Of a stretch of DNA of 8,952 nucleotides, positions 1 to 6,605 are shown one piece after another; position 1 is the first letter of the stretch; every line of letters begins with the position of its first letter. The notes below the pieces were generated by a model. It worked only from the letters and a program-made list of their open reading frames with translations, was not told where the DNA came from and ran no database searches. The stretch is from Trebonia sp. (GTDB lineage Bacteria; Actinomycetota; Actinomycetes; Streptosporangiales; Streptosporangiaceae): the NCBI GenBank assembly GCA_030043595.1, contig JASHXJ010000491.1, positions 1 through 8,952 on the forward strand. Reading direction: 5' to 3'. The position numbers were made by a program, and so were the translations under genes.

Positions 1-548
1 GGCTGGCGGATCGAGCCGCCCGTGTCGGTGCCGAGCGCCAGCGGCGCCTCGTAGGCCGCGACCGCCGCCGCCGAGCCGCCGGAGGAGCCGCCCGGGACGC
101 GGTTCAGGTCCCACGGATTGCGCGATGCCCCGAACCCGGAGTTCTCGGTGGACGAGCCCATCGCGAACTCGTCCATGTTCGTCTTGCCGATCAGCACGGC
201 GCCGGCGTCCCGCAGCCGCCTGGTAATCGTCGACTCGTACGGCGGATGCCAGCCCTGCAGGATGCGCGACCCGCACGTGGTCGGCATGCCGACGGTCGTG
301 AACAGGTCCTTCACCGCGACCGGGAGGCCGGCCAGCGGGCCGAGCGGCTCACCCGCCGCGCGCCTGCGGTCGATCTCCGCCGCCTGCGCGAGCGCACCGT
401 CGGCGGCCACGTGCAGGAACGCGCGCACCCGGTCATCGACGCTCGCGATCCGGTCCAGGTGCGCGGCGGTCACCTCGGCGGCCGAAACCTGCCCGGCGGC
501 CATCGCGGCGGACAGCTGCGCCGCGGTCATCGTGATGAGCTCGTCCAT
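1..548 (-). CDS. gatA: Asp/Glu-tRNA amidotransferase subunit A (GatA), N-terminal part, runs off the left edge
   Basis: GatA is the glutaminase/amidase subunit of the cytoplasmic GatCAB complex. It releases ammonia from glutamine for conversion of misacylated Glu-tRNA-Gln or Asp-tRNA-Asn to the correct aminoacyl-tRNA. Translation from the ATG at 548 gives 182 complete codons beginning MDELITMTAAQLS. The amidase-signature Ser-cisSer-Lys triad is visible: Lys80 in LPVAVKDLF, Ser155 in VPGGSSGGSAAAVAA and Ser179 in GTDTGGSIRQP. The last motif lies at the window edge, so about two thirds of the protein is outside. A GGGGGAG ribosome site lies just before the ATG, which starts 10 nt after the gatC stop, so the two genes are almost certainly co-transcribed and co-translated. 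gatB is expected beyond the left edge. Identification is secure; the only uncertainty is the unseen C-terminus. Confidence 0.97.
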   Translation of the reverse strand, partial: MDELITMTAAQLSAAMAAGQVSAAEVTAAHLDRIASVDDRVRAFLHVAADGALAQAAEIDRRRAAGEPLGPLAGLPVAVKDLFTTVGMPTTCGSRILQGWHPPYESTITRRLRDAGAVLIGKTNMDEFAMGSSTENSGFGASRNPWDLNRVPGGSSGGSAAAVAAYEAPLALGTDTGGSIRQ

Positions 549-558
549 GTCTCCCCCG

Positions 559-855
559 TCAGGGTTCCTCGGCCAGGATCCGCGGCACCTTGAAGCGCTG
601 CAGCTCGACGGCCGGAGCGCCGGACAGGGCCTCCTCCGGCGTCAGGCAGGGCGCGGGCTCGTCCTCGCGGAACACATTGGTCAGGCCGGTCGCGTGCGAA
701 GTCGGCGGAATCCCCTCCGCCGCCACCTCCTGCACCTGCGCGACCGCCGAGATGATCTGGTCAAGCTGCGGAGCCAGATGATCCAGCTCATCGTCGCTGA
801 GCGCGAGCCTCGACAACCGGGCCAGGTGGGCGACCTCGTCACGGGTAATGGACAT
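559..855 (-). CDS. gatC: Asp/Glu-tRNA amidotransferase subunit C (GatC)
   Basis: This is the small GatCAB subunit, which wraps around the GatA-GatB interface and stabilises the complex. The protein has 98 residues from the ATG at 855, a normal length for the family. It begins MSITRDEVAHLARLSRLAL, the conserved N-terminal helix. The hallmark PPTSHATGLTNVFREDEP linker and the C-terminal FKVPRIL segment are also present. An in-frame ATG at 864 would add three residues (MAC). I prefer 855 because actinobacterial homologues begin right before the ITRxEV motif, and because the 864 ATG lies inside a TAGGAT hexamer that has ideal spacing for a leaderless start at 855. The gene heads the gatC-gatA operon and is divergent from the S53 peptidase gene. 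Confidence 0.95.
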   Translation of the reverse strand: MSITRDEVAHLARLSRLALSDDELDHLAPQLDQIISAVAQVQEVAAEGIPPTSHATGLTNVFREDEPAPCLTPEEALSGAPAVELQRFKVPRILAEEP

Positions 856-862
856 GCACGCC

Positions 863-868
863 ATCCTA
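863..868 (-). promoter_or_regulatory. Candidate -10 element for a leaderless gatC transcript
   Basis: On the minus strand the hexamer TAGGAT matches the actinobacterial TANNNT -10 pattern. It ends 7 nt before the gatC ATG at 855, so a transcript starting at the A of the ATG would be normally spaced. No convincing -35 is visible; TTACGG lies about 19 nt upstream and is weak. The same geometry occurs before the MetE-like gene (6242-6247). This is inferred from spacing alone. Confidence 0.4.
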
Positions 869-913
869 GGGTGCCCCCAGGAAAAAGCCGTAAGCGATTA
901 CCCCGGCAGAAGC

Positions 914-927
914 CGCCAAAAGTGGCG
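914..927. promoter_or_regulatory. Inverted repeat in the gatC / S53 peptidase divergent promoter region
   Basis: CGCCA-AAAG-TGGCG is a perfect 5-bp inverted repeat with a 4-nt centre. It lies in the roughly 180-bp region shared by gatC (leftward) and the S53 peptidase gene (rightward). It borders an AT-richer stretch (about 924-975), where a promoter would be expected. It could be an operator, but a 5-bp repeat can occur by chance and I do not recognise a specific regulator site. No confident -35/-10 pair was found for the peptidase gene. Confidence 0.2.
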
Positions 928-1036
928 AAACATTCTGTGTCATTTAAGGACTTTACCGTTGTTTCTCCGTATTCTGGCGGTGGCCTCCCCGCTAGCCGGC
1001 CAAGTCCACGACAACTTCCGTCTCGTCAGGGAGACC

Positions 1037-3028
1037 ATGAAAAGACCGATGACTGTCGTCGCCGCCACTGCGCTGGCAGCGACGACGATCGCCGCGGTAA
1101 CCGGCGGCGCAGCAGCGCAGGCGGACGCGAACCTCTCCGGGGGCGCACAGAGCGCAGCGGTCAGGACCCTATCGGACACCGTTGTTCCGTTCGCGACCGC
1201 GAGCAGCGCGATCGGCGCGGTTCCCGGCTCCCAGAAGCTGACGATTCAGGTCTGGCTGACGCAGAAGACCGCCGCCGCGCAGAGCTACGCGAACGCGGTC
1301 AGCACGCCGGGCAACCCGCTGTTCGGGCACTACCTGACCCCGTCCGCCTACATGGCCCGCTTCGGCGCGAGCACCGAGCAGGCCGCCGCCGTCGAGTCGT
1401 GGCTGCGGTCGTCCGGGTTCACCGGCATCGCGACCGACTCCGGGCGCGACTACGTGCAGGCGACCGCGACAGTGACGAAGATCAACGCCGCGTTCCGCCT
1501 GCAGATGGAGTACTACCGGCCGACCGCCGACGTGAACGCCGGCAAGTACCTGCTGCGCGCCAACGACCAGGCAGTCTCCCTGCCCGCGTCGCTCGCCGCC
1601 AGCGTGGTTGGCGTCACCGGCCTGGACAACGCGGCACTGAAGCAGACCTACGTGCGGACCGCTGTCCCGGCCACGACCGGCGCGGCAAGCGGCAAGCCGA
1701 TCTCGTTCGCGTGCTCGCAGTACTACGGCCAGCACTACGCGCAGCGCCTGCCGAAGGTCTTCGGCACCATCAACGTCCCGACCGTGCTCTGCGGCTACAC
1801 CGCCAGCCAGCTGCGCCGCGCCTACGGCTACAACAGGCACAACATCGGCAAGGGCGTGACCATCGCGCTGGTGGAGGTCGGCCTGGCTCCTGACATGTTC
1901 CTGACCCTGCAGGATTACGCGGCCTCCATGCGCATCCAGTCCCCGTCCGCCAGCCGGTACGCGGAGCTGTCCCTCGGCCAGGGCTCGGCCTGCGGCGACC
2001 CCTTCGACATCGAAGAGCAGCTGGACGTCGAGGCGTCCTACGACATGGCGCCGCTGGCGAACCAGCTCGTCGTCGGTGGCGACTCCTGCAACAACGGCTT
2101 CTTCGGCGCGCAGGCCGTCTACGACGCCGACACGGCGATCCTCAACGGCGCGGACAACCACCCGCTGGCCGAGATCGCGTCGAACTCCTGGGAGATCGGG
2201 GACGAGACGATCCCGATCAACATGCTGAACATCGAGCACAACTACCTGATCCGGGCCGCCATCGAGGGCGTCAGCATGCTGTTCTCGAGCGCCGACGGCT
2301 CCGGCGTGTTCACCCCGTCCAGCGACCCGTACGCCACCGCGGTGGGCGGCACGACTCTGGGCATCGGCAACAAGGTCGCCCGGCTGTTCGAGACCGGCTG
2401 GTCGGACAACATCTCCGCGGACATCAACAACAAGTGGGTCACGCAGGGCGAGTTCGGCGCGGCCGGCGGCGGTCCCAGCCTGCTGTGGGCGCAGCCGTCC
2501 TACCAGAAGGGCGTGGTGCCCGACTCGCTGGCCGTCCCGCCGGGGAACCGCGGCGGGCTGGTCCGGGCGGTGCCGGACATCAGCGCGGACGCGGACAACT
2601 TCACCGGGTTCGCGATCGGCCTGCTGAACTTCAACTCCAAGGGCGAACCCACCGGGTTCTCGCTGTCGCCGATCGGCGGGACCAGCCTCTCCTCCCCGCT
2701 GGTGGCGGGCATGGTGGCCGACGCCGAGCAGTACCAGCACGCGTTCGGTTTCCTCAACCCGGTGCTCTACAAGCTGGCCGGGACGAGCGCCGTGCACGAC
2801 ACGCTGCCGGTCACGTCGAGCACGCCCTCGCGCTACCACGGCGTCGCGTGTGACGTCGCTCAGTGCGGGCTGCTGTCGCTGATCACGTTCGACGACCAGA
2901 GCTTCAGCATGCTCGGCTACACCGGCCAGGTGACCCGCGTGGGCTACGACACCATGACCGGCATCGGCACGCCCAACGGGCAGAACTTCATTTACGACCT
3001 TCGAGCCCTCGAGGGCGCGAAGAGCTAG
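1037..3028 (+). CDS. Secreted S53 family (sedolisin/kumamolisin-type) pro-peptidase
   Basis: This is a serine-carboxyl peptidase of family S53, an extracellular endopeptidase class usually active at low pH and made as a self-processing zymogen. The ATG at 1037 follows AGGGAG and starts a typical signal peptide (MKRPMTVV, an Ala/Val-rich core, cleavage near AAAQA around residues 27-29); the protein has 663 residues. The pro-kumamolisin activation domain spans about residues 65-198 and includes FGHYLTPSAYMARFG. The catalytic domain starts near CGYTASQLRRAYGY (from 252). By motif, the catalytic residues are Glu326 and Asp330 (IEEQLDVE), oxyanion Asp420 (SSADGSG) and nucleophile Ser550 (GGTSLSSP). 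The C-terminal calcium site is recognisable at Asp606 and in VGYDTMTGIGTP (Gly636, Asp638), although the first Gly of the usual GxGxD pattern is Arg. The frame is open upstream to 848, but that would overlap gatC and bury the signal peptide. The gene stands alone, opposite to its neighbours, which suggests an insertion. Substrate is unknown. Confidence 0.95.
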   Translation: MKRPMTVVAATALAATTIAAVTGGAAAQADANLSGGAQSAAVRTLSDTVVPFATASSAIGAVPGSQKLTIQVWLTQKTAAAQSYANAVSTPGNPLFGHYLTPSAYMARFGASTEQAAAVESWLRSSGFTGIATDSGRDYVQATATVTKINAAFRLQMEYYRPTADVNAGKYLLRANDQAVSLPASLAASVVGVTGLDNAALKQTYVRTAVPATTGAASGKPISFACSQYYGQHYAQRLPKVFGTINVPTVLCGYTASQLRRAYGYNRHNIGKGVTIALVEVGLAPDMFLTLQDYAASMRIQSPSASRYAELSLGQGSACGDPFDIEEQLDVEASYDMAPLANQLVVGGDSCNNGFFGAQAVYDADTAILNGADNHPLAEIASNSWEIGDETIPINMLNIEHNYLIRAAIEGVSMLFSSADGSGVFTPSSDPYATAVGGTTLGIGNKVARLFETGWSDNISADINNKWVTQGEFGAAGGGPSLLWAQPSYQKGVVPDSLAVPPGNRGGLVRAVPDISADADNFTGFAIGLLNFNSKGEPTGFSLSPIGGTSLSSPLVAGMVADAEQYQHAFGFLNPVLYKLAGTSAVHDTLPVTSSTPSRYHGVACDVAQCGLLSLITFDDQSFSMLGYTGQVTRVGYDTMTGIGTPNGQNFIYDLRALEGAKS

Positions 3029-5197
3029 TCACTCCCGGGGGGGCGGCCCCCCGGGATCCGCCCGGCATTGGGGGGGGGCTACCCGCCCCCCCAATAACCC
3101 CCCCGGGCCAGACAGCATCGCACGGAACCCGTCTTCGTCCAGGATCGGCACGCCCAGCTCCACGGCCTTGTCGTACTTGGAGCCCGCGTTCTCCCCGGCG
3201 ACGACGAAGTTCGTCTTCTTCGACACCGAGGACGAGACCTTGCCGCCCGCCGCGCGGACCGCTTCGGCCGCCTCGTCCCTGGTGAAGCCGGCCAGCGTTC
3301 CGGTGATGACGACGGTCACGCCGGCCAGCAGCCGGGACGCCGCCGCCGCGGGGTCGAACCCCGGGGTCGCGAGCCGCACGCCCGCCGCCCGCCACTTGTC
3401 CACGATCGCGACGTGCCAGTCGACGCTGAACCACTCCGCGAGCGAGGCGGCGATCGTCGGCCCGACTCCGTCCACCGCGGCCAGCGCGTCCGGCGAGGCG
3501 GCGGCGATCGCGTCCACGGACCCGAAGGCCTCGGCCAGCGCCCGGGCGGCGGTCGGGCCCACGTGCCTGACGGACAGCGCGACAAGGACCCGCCACAGCG
3601 GCCTGGCTCGCGCCTCGGCCAGGTTCGCCAGCAGCCCCTGCGCGTTGACCTTCAGCCCGCCCGCCTTGTTCACGAAGAACGGGCAGGTGGCGAGCTTGTC
3701 CCCGGTCAGCCCGAACATGTCGCCCTCGTCGGCCACGAGCCCGCAGTCCAAGAGCGCGACGACGGCCTCGTAGCCGAGCACCTCGATGTCGAGCGCGCCC
3801 CGCGAGGCGACGTGGAACAGCCGCTCACGCAGCTGCGCGGGACAGGACCGCGTGTTCGGGCAGCGCCAGTCCACCTCGCCCTCGTCCCTGGTCAGCGGCG
3901 TGCCGCAGGACGGGCACACGCGGGGGAAGACGAACTCCCGCTCGTCTCCTGTGCGCAGCTCGGCCACCGGGCCGACCACTTCGGGGATCACCTCGCCGGC
4001 CTTGCGCAAGACCACCATGTCGCCGATGAGCACGCCCTTGCGCTTGACCTCGTCCTCGTTGTGCAGCGTGGCCTGCTCCACGGTGGACCCGCTGACCTTG
4101 ACCGGCGCCATCACCGCGTAGGGGGTGACCCGTCCGGTGCGCCCCACGTTGACCCGGATGTCGAGCAGCCGCGTGGTCACCTCCTCCGGCGGGTACTTGT
4201 AGGCGATCGCCCAGCGCGGTGCCCGGCTGGTCGCGCCCATCGCGCGCTGCACCTGCAGCGGGTCGATCTTCACGACCACGCCGTCGATCTCGTACGCCGT
4301 CTCGTGCCGGTGCACCGGGTCGCCGTAGTAAGCGATGTAGGCCTCGACCTCGGCCAGGCCGGAGACGACCTTGTACCGGTCGCTGACCGGCAGGCCCCAC
4401 TCCCGTAGCCGCTCGTACCAGCCGGACTGCGTGTCCGGCGCACCCGCCAGGTGGCCGCCCTCGCTCGGCCCCGCAGCGGCGCCGCTGATGTCGCCGTGGT
4501 CCGAGCCAACCACACGGCCGATGCCGTGCACGATCGCGTCCAGGGCTCGGGACGCCGTCACCCTCGGGTCCTTCTGCCGCAGCGAGCCGGCCGCCGCGTT
4601 CCGCGGGTTGGCGAACGCCGGCCGGCCGGCCTCCTGCAGCGACTCGTTCAGCCGCGCGAACGCCGCCTCGGGCAGGAACACCTCGCCGCGCACCTCGAGG
4701 ACCTCGGGCACCCCGGATCCGGTCAGCCTGGACGGTACCGACCCGATCGTCCTGACGTTCAGCGTCACGTCCTCGCCGGTCCGGCCGTCCCCCCTGGTGG
4801 CCGCCCGCGCCAGCCGCCCCCGCTCGTACACCAGGTCGATGGCGAGCCCGTCGATCTTCAGCTCGCACAGGTACGGCCCGGTGCCGCCCAGCCGCGCCGC
4901 CCGCTCCGCCCACCCGGTGAACTCCTCGGCGGAGAACACGTTGTCCAGGCTGAGCAGCCGCTCCAGGTGCTGCACCGGGGTGAACAGGGTCGACAGCCCA
5001 CCACCCACGTTCTGCGTCGGCGAGTCCGGCGTGCGCAGCTCGGGGAACTGCTCCTCGATCTGCTCCAGCGTGCGCAGGTCCTGGTCGTACTCGGCGTCGG
5101 AGATCGTCGGCGCGTCCAGCACGTAGTACCGGTACTGCGCATCGGTGAGCTTCTCGGTCAGCTCGGCGTGCTGCTGCCGCGATCGCGCTAGGTCCAT
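3029..5197 (-). CDS. ligA: NAD-dependent DNA ligase LigA
   Basis: LigA seals nicks during replication and repair using NAD+ to adenylate its active-site lysine. The 722-residue protein starts at the ATG at 5197; a GGGGGAG site lies 11 nt upstream. The Ia domain contains RYYVLDAPTISDAEYD. The nucleotidyltransferase motif CELKIDG gives catalytic Lys114, and YEIDGVVVK lies around 302-310. The OB-fold region contains GDMVVLRKAGEVIP. The four-cysteine zinc finger is Cys428, Cys431, Cys446 and Cys452. A helix-hairpin-helix region and a BRCT domain (about 623-696, VVITGTLAGFTRDEA to DEDGFRAML) follow. Residues 230-258 form a Gly/Ser/Ala-rich insertion in the adenylation domain. The last 26 residues, after AMLS, are encoded by the two terminator hairpins and do not resemble family sequence. 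The frame stays open upstream to 5362, but that would run into the MetE-like gene. The gene is 74 nt downstream of the MetE-like gene and probably shares its transcript. Confidence 0.97.
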   Translation of the reverse strand: MDLARSRQQHAELTEKLTDAQYRYYVLDAPTISDAEYDQDLRTLEQIEEQFPELRTPDSPTQNVGGGLSTLFTPVQHLERLLSLDNVFSAEEFTGWAERAARLGGTGPYLCELKIDGLAIDLVYERGRLARAATRGDGRTGEDVTLNVRTIGSVPSRLTGSGVPEVLEVRGEVFLPEAAFARLNESLQEAGRPAFANPRNAAAGSLRQKDPRVTASRALDAIVHGIGRVVGSDHGDISGAAAGPSEGGHLAGAPDTQSGWYERLREWGLPVSDRYKVVSGLAEVEAYIAYYGDPVHRHETAYEIDGVVVKIDPLQVQRAMGATSRAPRWAIAYKYPPEEVTTRLLDIRVNVGRTGRVTPYAVMAPVKVSGSTVEQATLHNEDEVKRKGVLIGDMVVLRKAGEVIPEVVGPVAELRTGDEREFVFPRVCPSCGTPLTRDEGEVDWRCPNTRSCPAQLRERLFHVASRGALDIEVLGYEAVVALLDCGLVADEGDMFGLTGDKLATCPFFVNKAGGLKVNAQGLLANLAEARARPLWRVLVALSVRHVGPTAARALAEAFGSVDAIAAASPDALAAVDGVGPTIAASLAEWFSVDWHVAIVDKWRAAGVRLATPGFDPAAAASRLLAGVTVVITGTLAGFTRDEAAEAVRAAGGKVSSSVSKKTNFVVAGENAGSKYDKAVELGVPILDEDGFRAMLSGPGGLLGGRVAPPQCRADPGGPPPRE
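3034..3055. terminator. Hairpin terminator downstream of the S53 peptidase gene
   Basis: A perfect 9-bp stem (CCCGGGGGG / CCCCCCGGG) with a GCGG loop begins 5 nt after the peptidase stop codon. There is no T-tract, as is usual in very high-GC actinobacteria. It lies inside the last codons of ligA on the opposite strand and may act in both directions. Confidence 0.7.
3067..3095. terminator. Second hairpin between the convergent S53 peptidase and ligA genes
   Basis: A perfect 10-bp stem (ATTGGGGGGG / CCCCCCCAAT) encloses a 9-nt loop. It follows 11 nt after the first hairpin and forms a tandem terminator pair between the converging genes. It is also inside the ligA reading frame. The run of nine G and the two runs of seven C nearby are places where sequence length should be treated with caution. 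Confidence 0.65.
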
Positions 5198-5271
5198 TAC
5201 TACGCCATCTCCCCCATCATCTCGGGCAGGATCCGCGCCGCCTCGCGGCACCATCGCAGCGCCCCGCGGGC

Positions 5272-6234
5272 CTAGGCCGGCGAGGCGGCGGCAAGCCCGC
5301 AGGCGGGAGTGACCACGACCTGCGGCGCGCACTGTGCCGCAGGAAGGGCCATCATGCGCCACACCTTCGCGACGGCCCGGGCGGTGTCGGTGGGAGTAAC
5401 CCCCATCGCTTCCGGATAACCGAAGGAGATGGCCCCGGCAAACACGCCCGCGCCGGCCTCAGCCACAGCGGCGAGCCGATCGTAATCATCGCGCCGTAGC
5501 TGGTGCAGGTCGAACGACACCGCGTCCGCCCCGGCTCCCGTGATTATCCCGAACGGGCAGTCCCTGCTGCAGCAGTGCACGATGCTGTAGCGGCCGGAAG
5601 CGGCGAGCACCTCGTGCAGCCTGTCGCGCAGGACTTCTTCTTCGACGGCACGGACCCGGGACAGGCCGCTCGCGGTTGGCACCGACCCCTGGATCACCGC
5701 GGGCAGCGAGGGCTCGTCGAACTGCACGGCAATGGTCGCCCGCGGCACGCGCTTGGCGACCTCCGCGACGTGGCCGGCGGCGCCTTCGGCCAGCGAGGAG
5801 GCGAGGTCGGCGACCAGTCCGGGATCGGCGAGCGCGGCGTTCAGCGAGCGCGGCTGCTCCAGCGTCGCGGCGAGCGTCCAGGGGCCGCAGACCTGGACCT
5901 TGAGCAGGCCCTGGTAGCCGTCGAGGACCTCCTCCATCGCGTCCAGGTCAGACGACAGCATCGACTTCGCGCGGCGCAGGTCCCGGCCGGGGCGCTCGGC
6001 GATCCGCCAGCCGCGCGCGGTGAGCTCGGCCGGGATGTCCACCAGCATGGCGGCGGCGCGGCCGGTCATGTCGGCACCTGGGCCGCGGCCGGGGAGTTCG
6101 GCCAGGTGCGGGAAGTCCGGCAGCTCGCCGGCGATGGTCCGCGCCGCCTCCATCGGGTCGACGCCGGGCATCGACCCGATGCCGGTCGCGGTACCCGGTG
6201 CCCACGGGAACGCCTTGTCAGCCAGTTCAGCCAC
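5272..6234 (-). CDS. Cobalamin-independent methionine synthase-like protein (MetE C-terminal/UROD-like fold)
   Basis: The 320-residue protein resembles the catalytic barrel half of MetE and lacks the N-terminal duplicate found in the full enzyme of about 750 residues. Visible features are the N-terminal TATGIGSMPG motif (16-24), QFDEPSLP (171-178), which matches the DEP segment of MetE barrels, a His-x-Cys pair at His220/Cys222 (IVHCCSRDC), and Cys312 in VVTPACGL. These correspond to three of the four zinc ligands of MetE. The Glu ligand is not obvious, although Asp242 and His244 are nearby. Such short proteins are commonly annotated methionine synthase in actinobacteria and often sit next to ligA; the methyl donor and acceptor are not established by sequence. 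The start is a GTG at 6234 without a Shine-Dalgarno sequence, but a TANNNT hexamer fits leaderless expression. ligA follows after 74 nt. Confidence 0.85.
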   Translation of the reverse strand: MAELADKAFPWAPGTATGIGSMPGVDPMEAARTIAGELPDFPHLAELPGRGPGADMTGRAAAMLVDIPAELTARGWRIAERPGRDLRRAKSMLSSDLDAMEEVLDGYQGLLKVQVCGPWTLAATLEQPRSLNAALADPGLVADLASSLAEGAAGHVAEVAKRVPRATIAVQFDEPSLPAVIQGSVPTASGLSRVRAVEEEVLRDRLHEVLAASGRYSIVHCCSRDCPFGIITGAGADAVSFDLHQLRRDDYDRLAAVAEAGAGVFAGAISFGYPEAMGVTPTDTARAVAKVWRMMALPAAQCAPQVVVTPACGLAAASPA

Positions 6235-6241
6235 GCTGTTG

Positions 6242-6247
6242 AGCTTA
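6242..6247 (-). promoter_or_regulatory. Candidate -10 element for a leaderless MetE-like transcript
   Basis: On the minus strand TAAGCT fits TANNNT and ends 7 nt before the GTG start at 6234, the same spacing as for gatC. No Shine-Dalgarno sequence lies at a usable distance from the GTG. A promoter here would drive the MetE-like gene and ligA, just after the terminator hairpin at 6297-6329. No clear -35 was found. Confidence 0.4.
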
Positions 6248-6296
6248 GCCGCCGCCGCTGCTCAGGTCCCGGACGCGCACCGGCGTCGCGGCTGCC

Positions 6297-6329
6297 GCCC
6301 GGGCGCGGCCCCCGCGGTCGCGCCCGGGC
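6297..6329. terminator. Hairpin terminator after the small membrane protein gene
   Basis: A perfect 11-bp inverted repeat (GCCCGGGCGCG / CGCGCCCGGGC) with an 11-nt loop lies 3 nt beyond the stop of the minus-strand membrane protein gene and before the MetE-like gene. There is no T-tract. It probably separates the two minus-strand transcription units. Confidence 0.65.
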
Positions 6330-6332
6330 TCA

Positions 6333-6605
6333 TCAGCCGCTGAATCCGCTATCCGGCCAGCTGGGACTGTTGTCGCTTTCCTGGCTCGCGGGCGGCGGAT
6401 CCATCCGCGGGAACCCGCTGCCGCGCGCGCCCATCCCGACGAGCCACCGCGCGCCGCGGCACGCGGCGTCCGGCGCCTCGCCGGTCAGGGAGTAATACCG
6501 GTCCTCTCGTCGTGACGCGACCGACACGATCACGACTATTCCGGCCAGGACCCCACCGAGGAACCCGATGAGGAGCATGATCGCCGCTACCTCGAAGCCG
6601 TGCAT
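6333..6605 (-). CDS. Small single-pass membrane protein of unknown function
   Basis: The encoded protein has 90 residues. A hydrophobic segment of about 26 residues (5-30, starting EVAAIMLLIGFLGG) with a Gly zipper-like GFLGGVLAG patch is followed immediately by SRRED. The positive flank predicts a short external N-terminus and a cytoplasmic tail. The tail (31-90) is rich in Gly, Pro, Ser and Arg and looks disordered, with no recognised domain. The ATG at 6605 is chosen because GGGAGG lies 6 nt upstream; the frame is open to 6692 without comparable support. The gene is divergent from the gntR gene across 442 bp and ends just before a hairpin. A partner or target of the neighbouring GntR regulator is possible but not shown. 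No family is recognised. Confidence 0.65.
   Translation of the reverse strand: MHGFEVAAIMLLIGFLGGVLAGIVVIVSVASRREDRYYSLTGEAPDAACRGARWLVGMGARGSGFPRMDPPPASQESDNSPSWPDSGFSG

Noticed and set aside
848..1036. 63-codon upstream extension of the S53 frame
   Set aside because: It would overlap gatC and place the signal peptide internally. The ATG at 1037 has a ribosome site and begins a typical signal sequence.
118..1893. Plus-strand open frame of 591 codons
   Set aside because: It is antisense to gatA and gatC and then an off-frame reading of the S53 peptidase. Its translation is Arg/Ala/Pro-rich shadow sequence with no family motif.
1169..2839. Minus-strand open frame of 556 codons opposite the S53 gene
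   Set aside because: This is a high-GC mirror frame: Arg/Val/Gly-rich translation, no motifs, fully covered by a gene with clear catalytic residues.
3413..4408. Plus-strand open frame of 331 codons opposite ligA
   Set aside because: It is an antisense shadow of ligA, Arg/Gly/His/Val-rich without domain signatures.
5198..5362. 55-codon upstream extension of ligA
   Set aside because: It overlaps the end of the MetE-like gene, and its sequence does not resemble LigA N-termini. The ATG at 5197 begins just before the conserved Ia domain.
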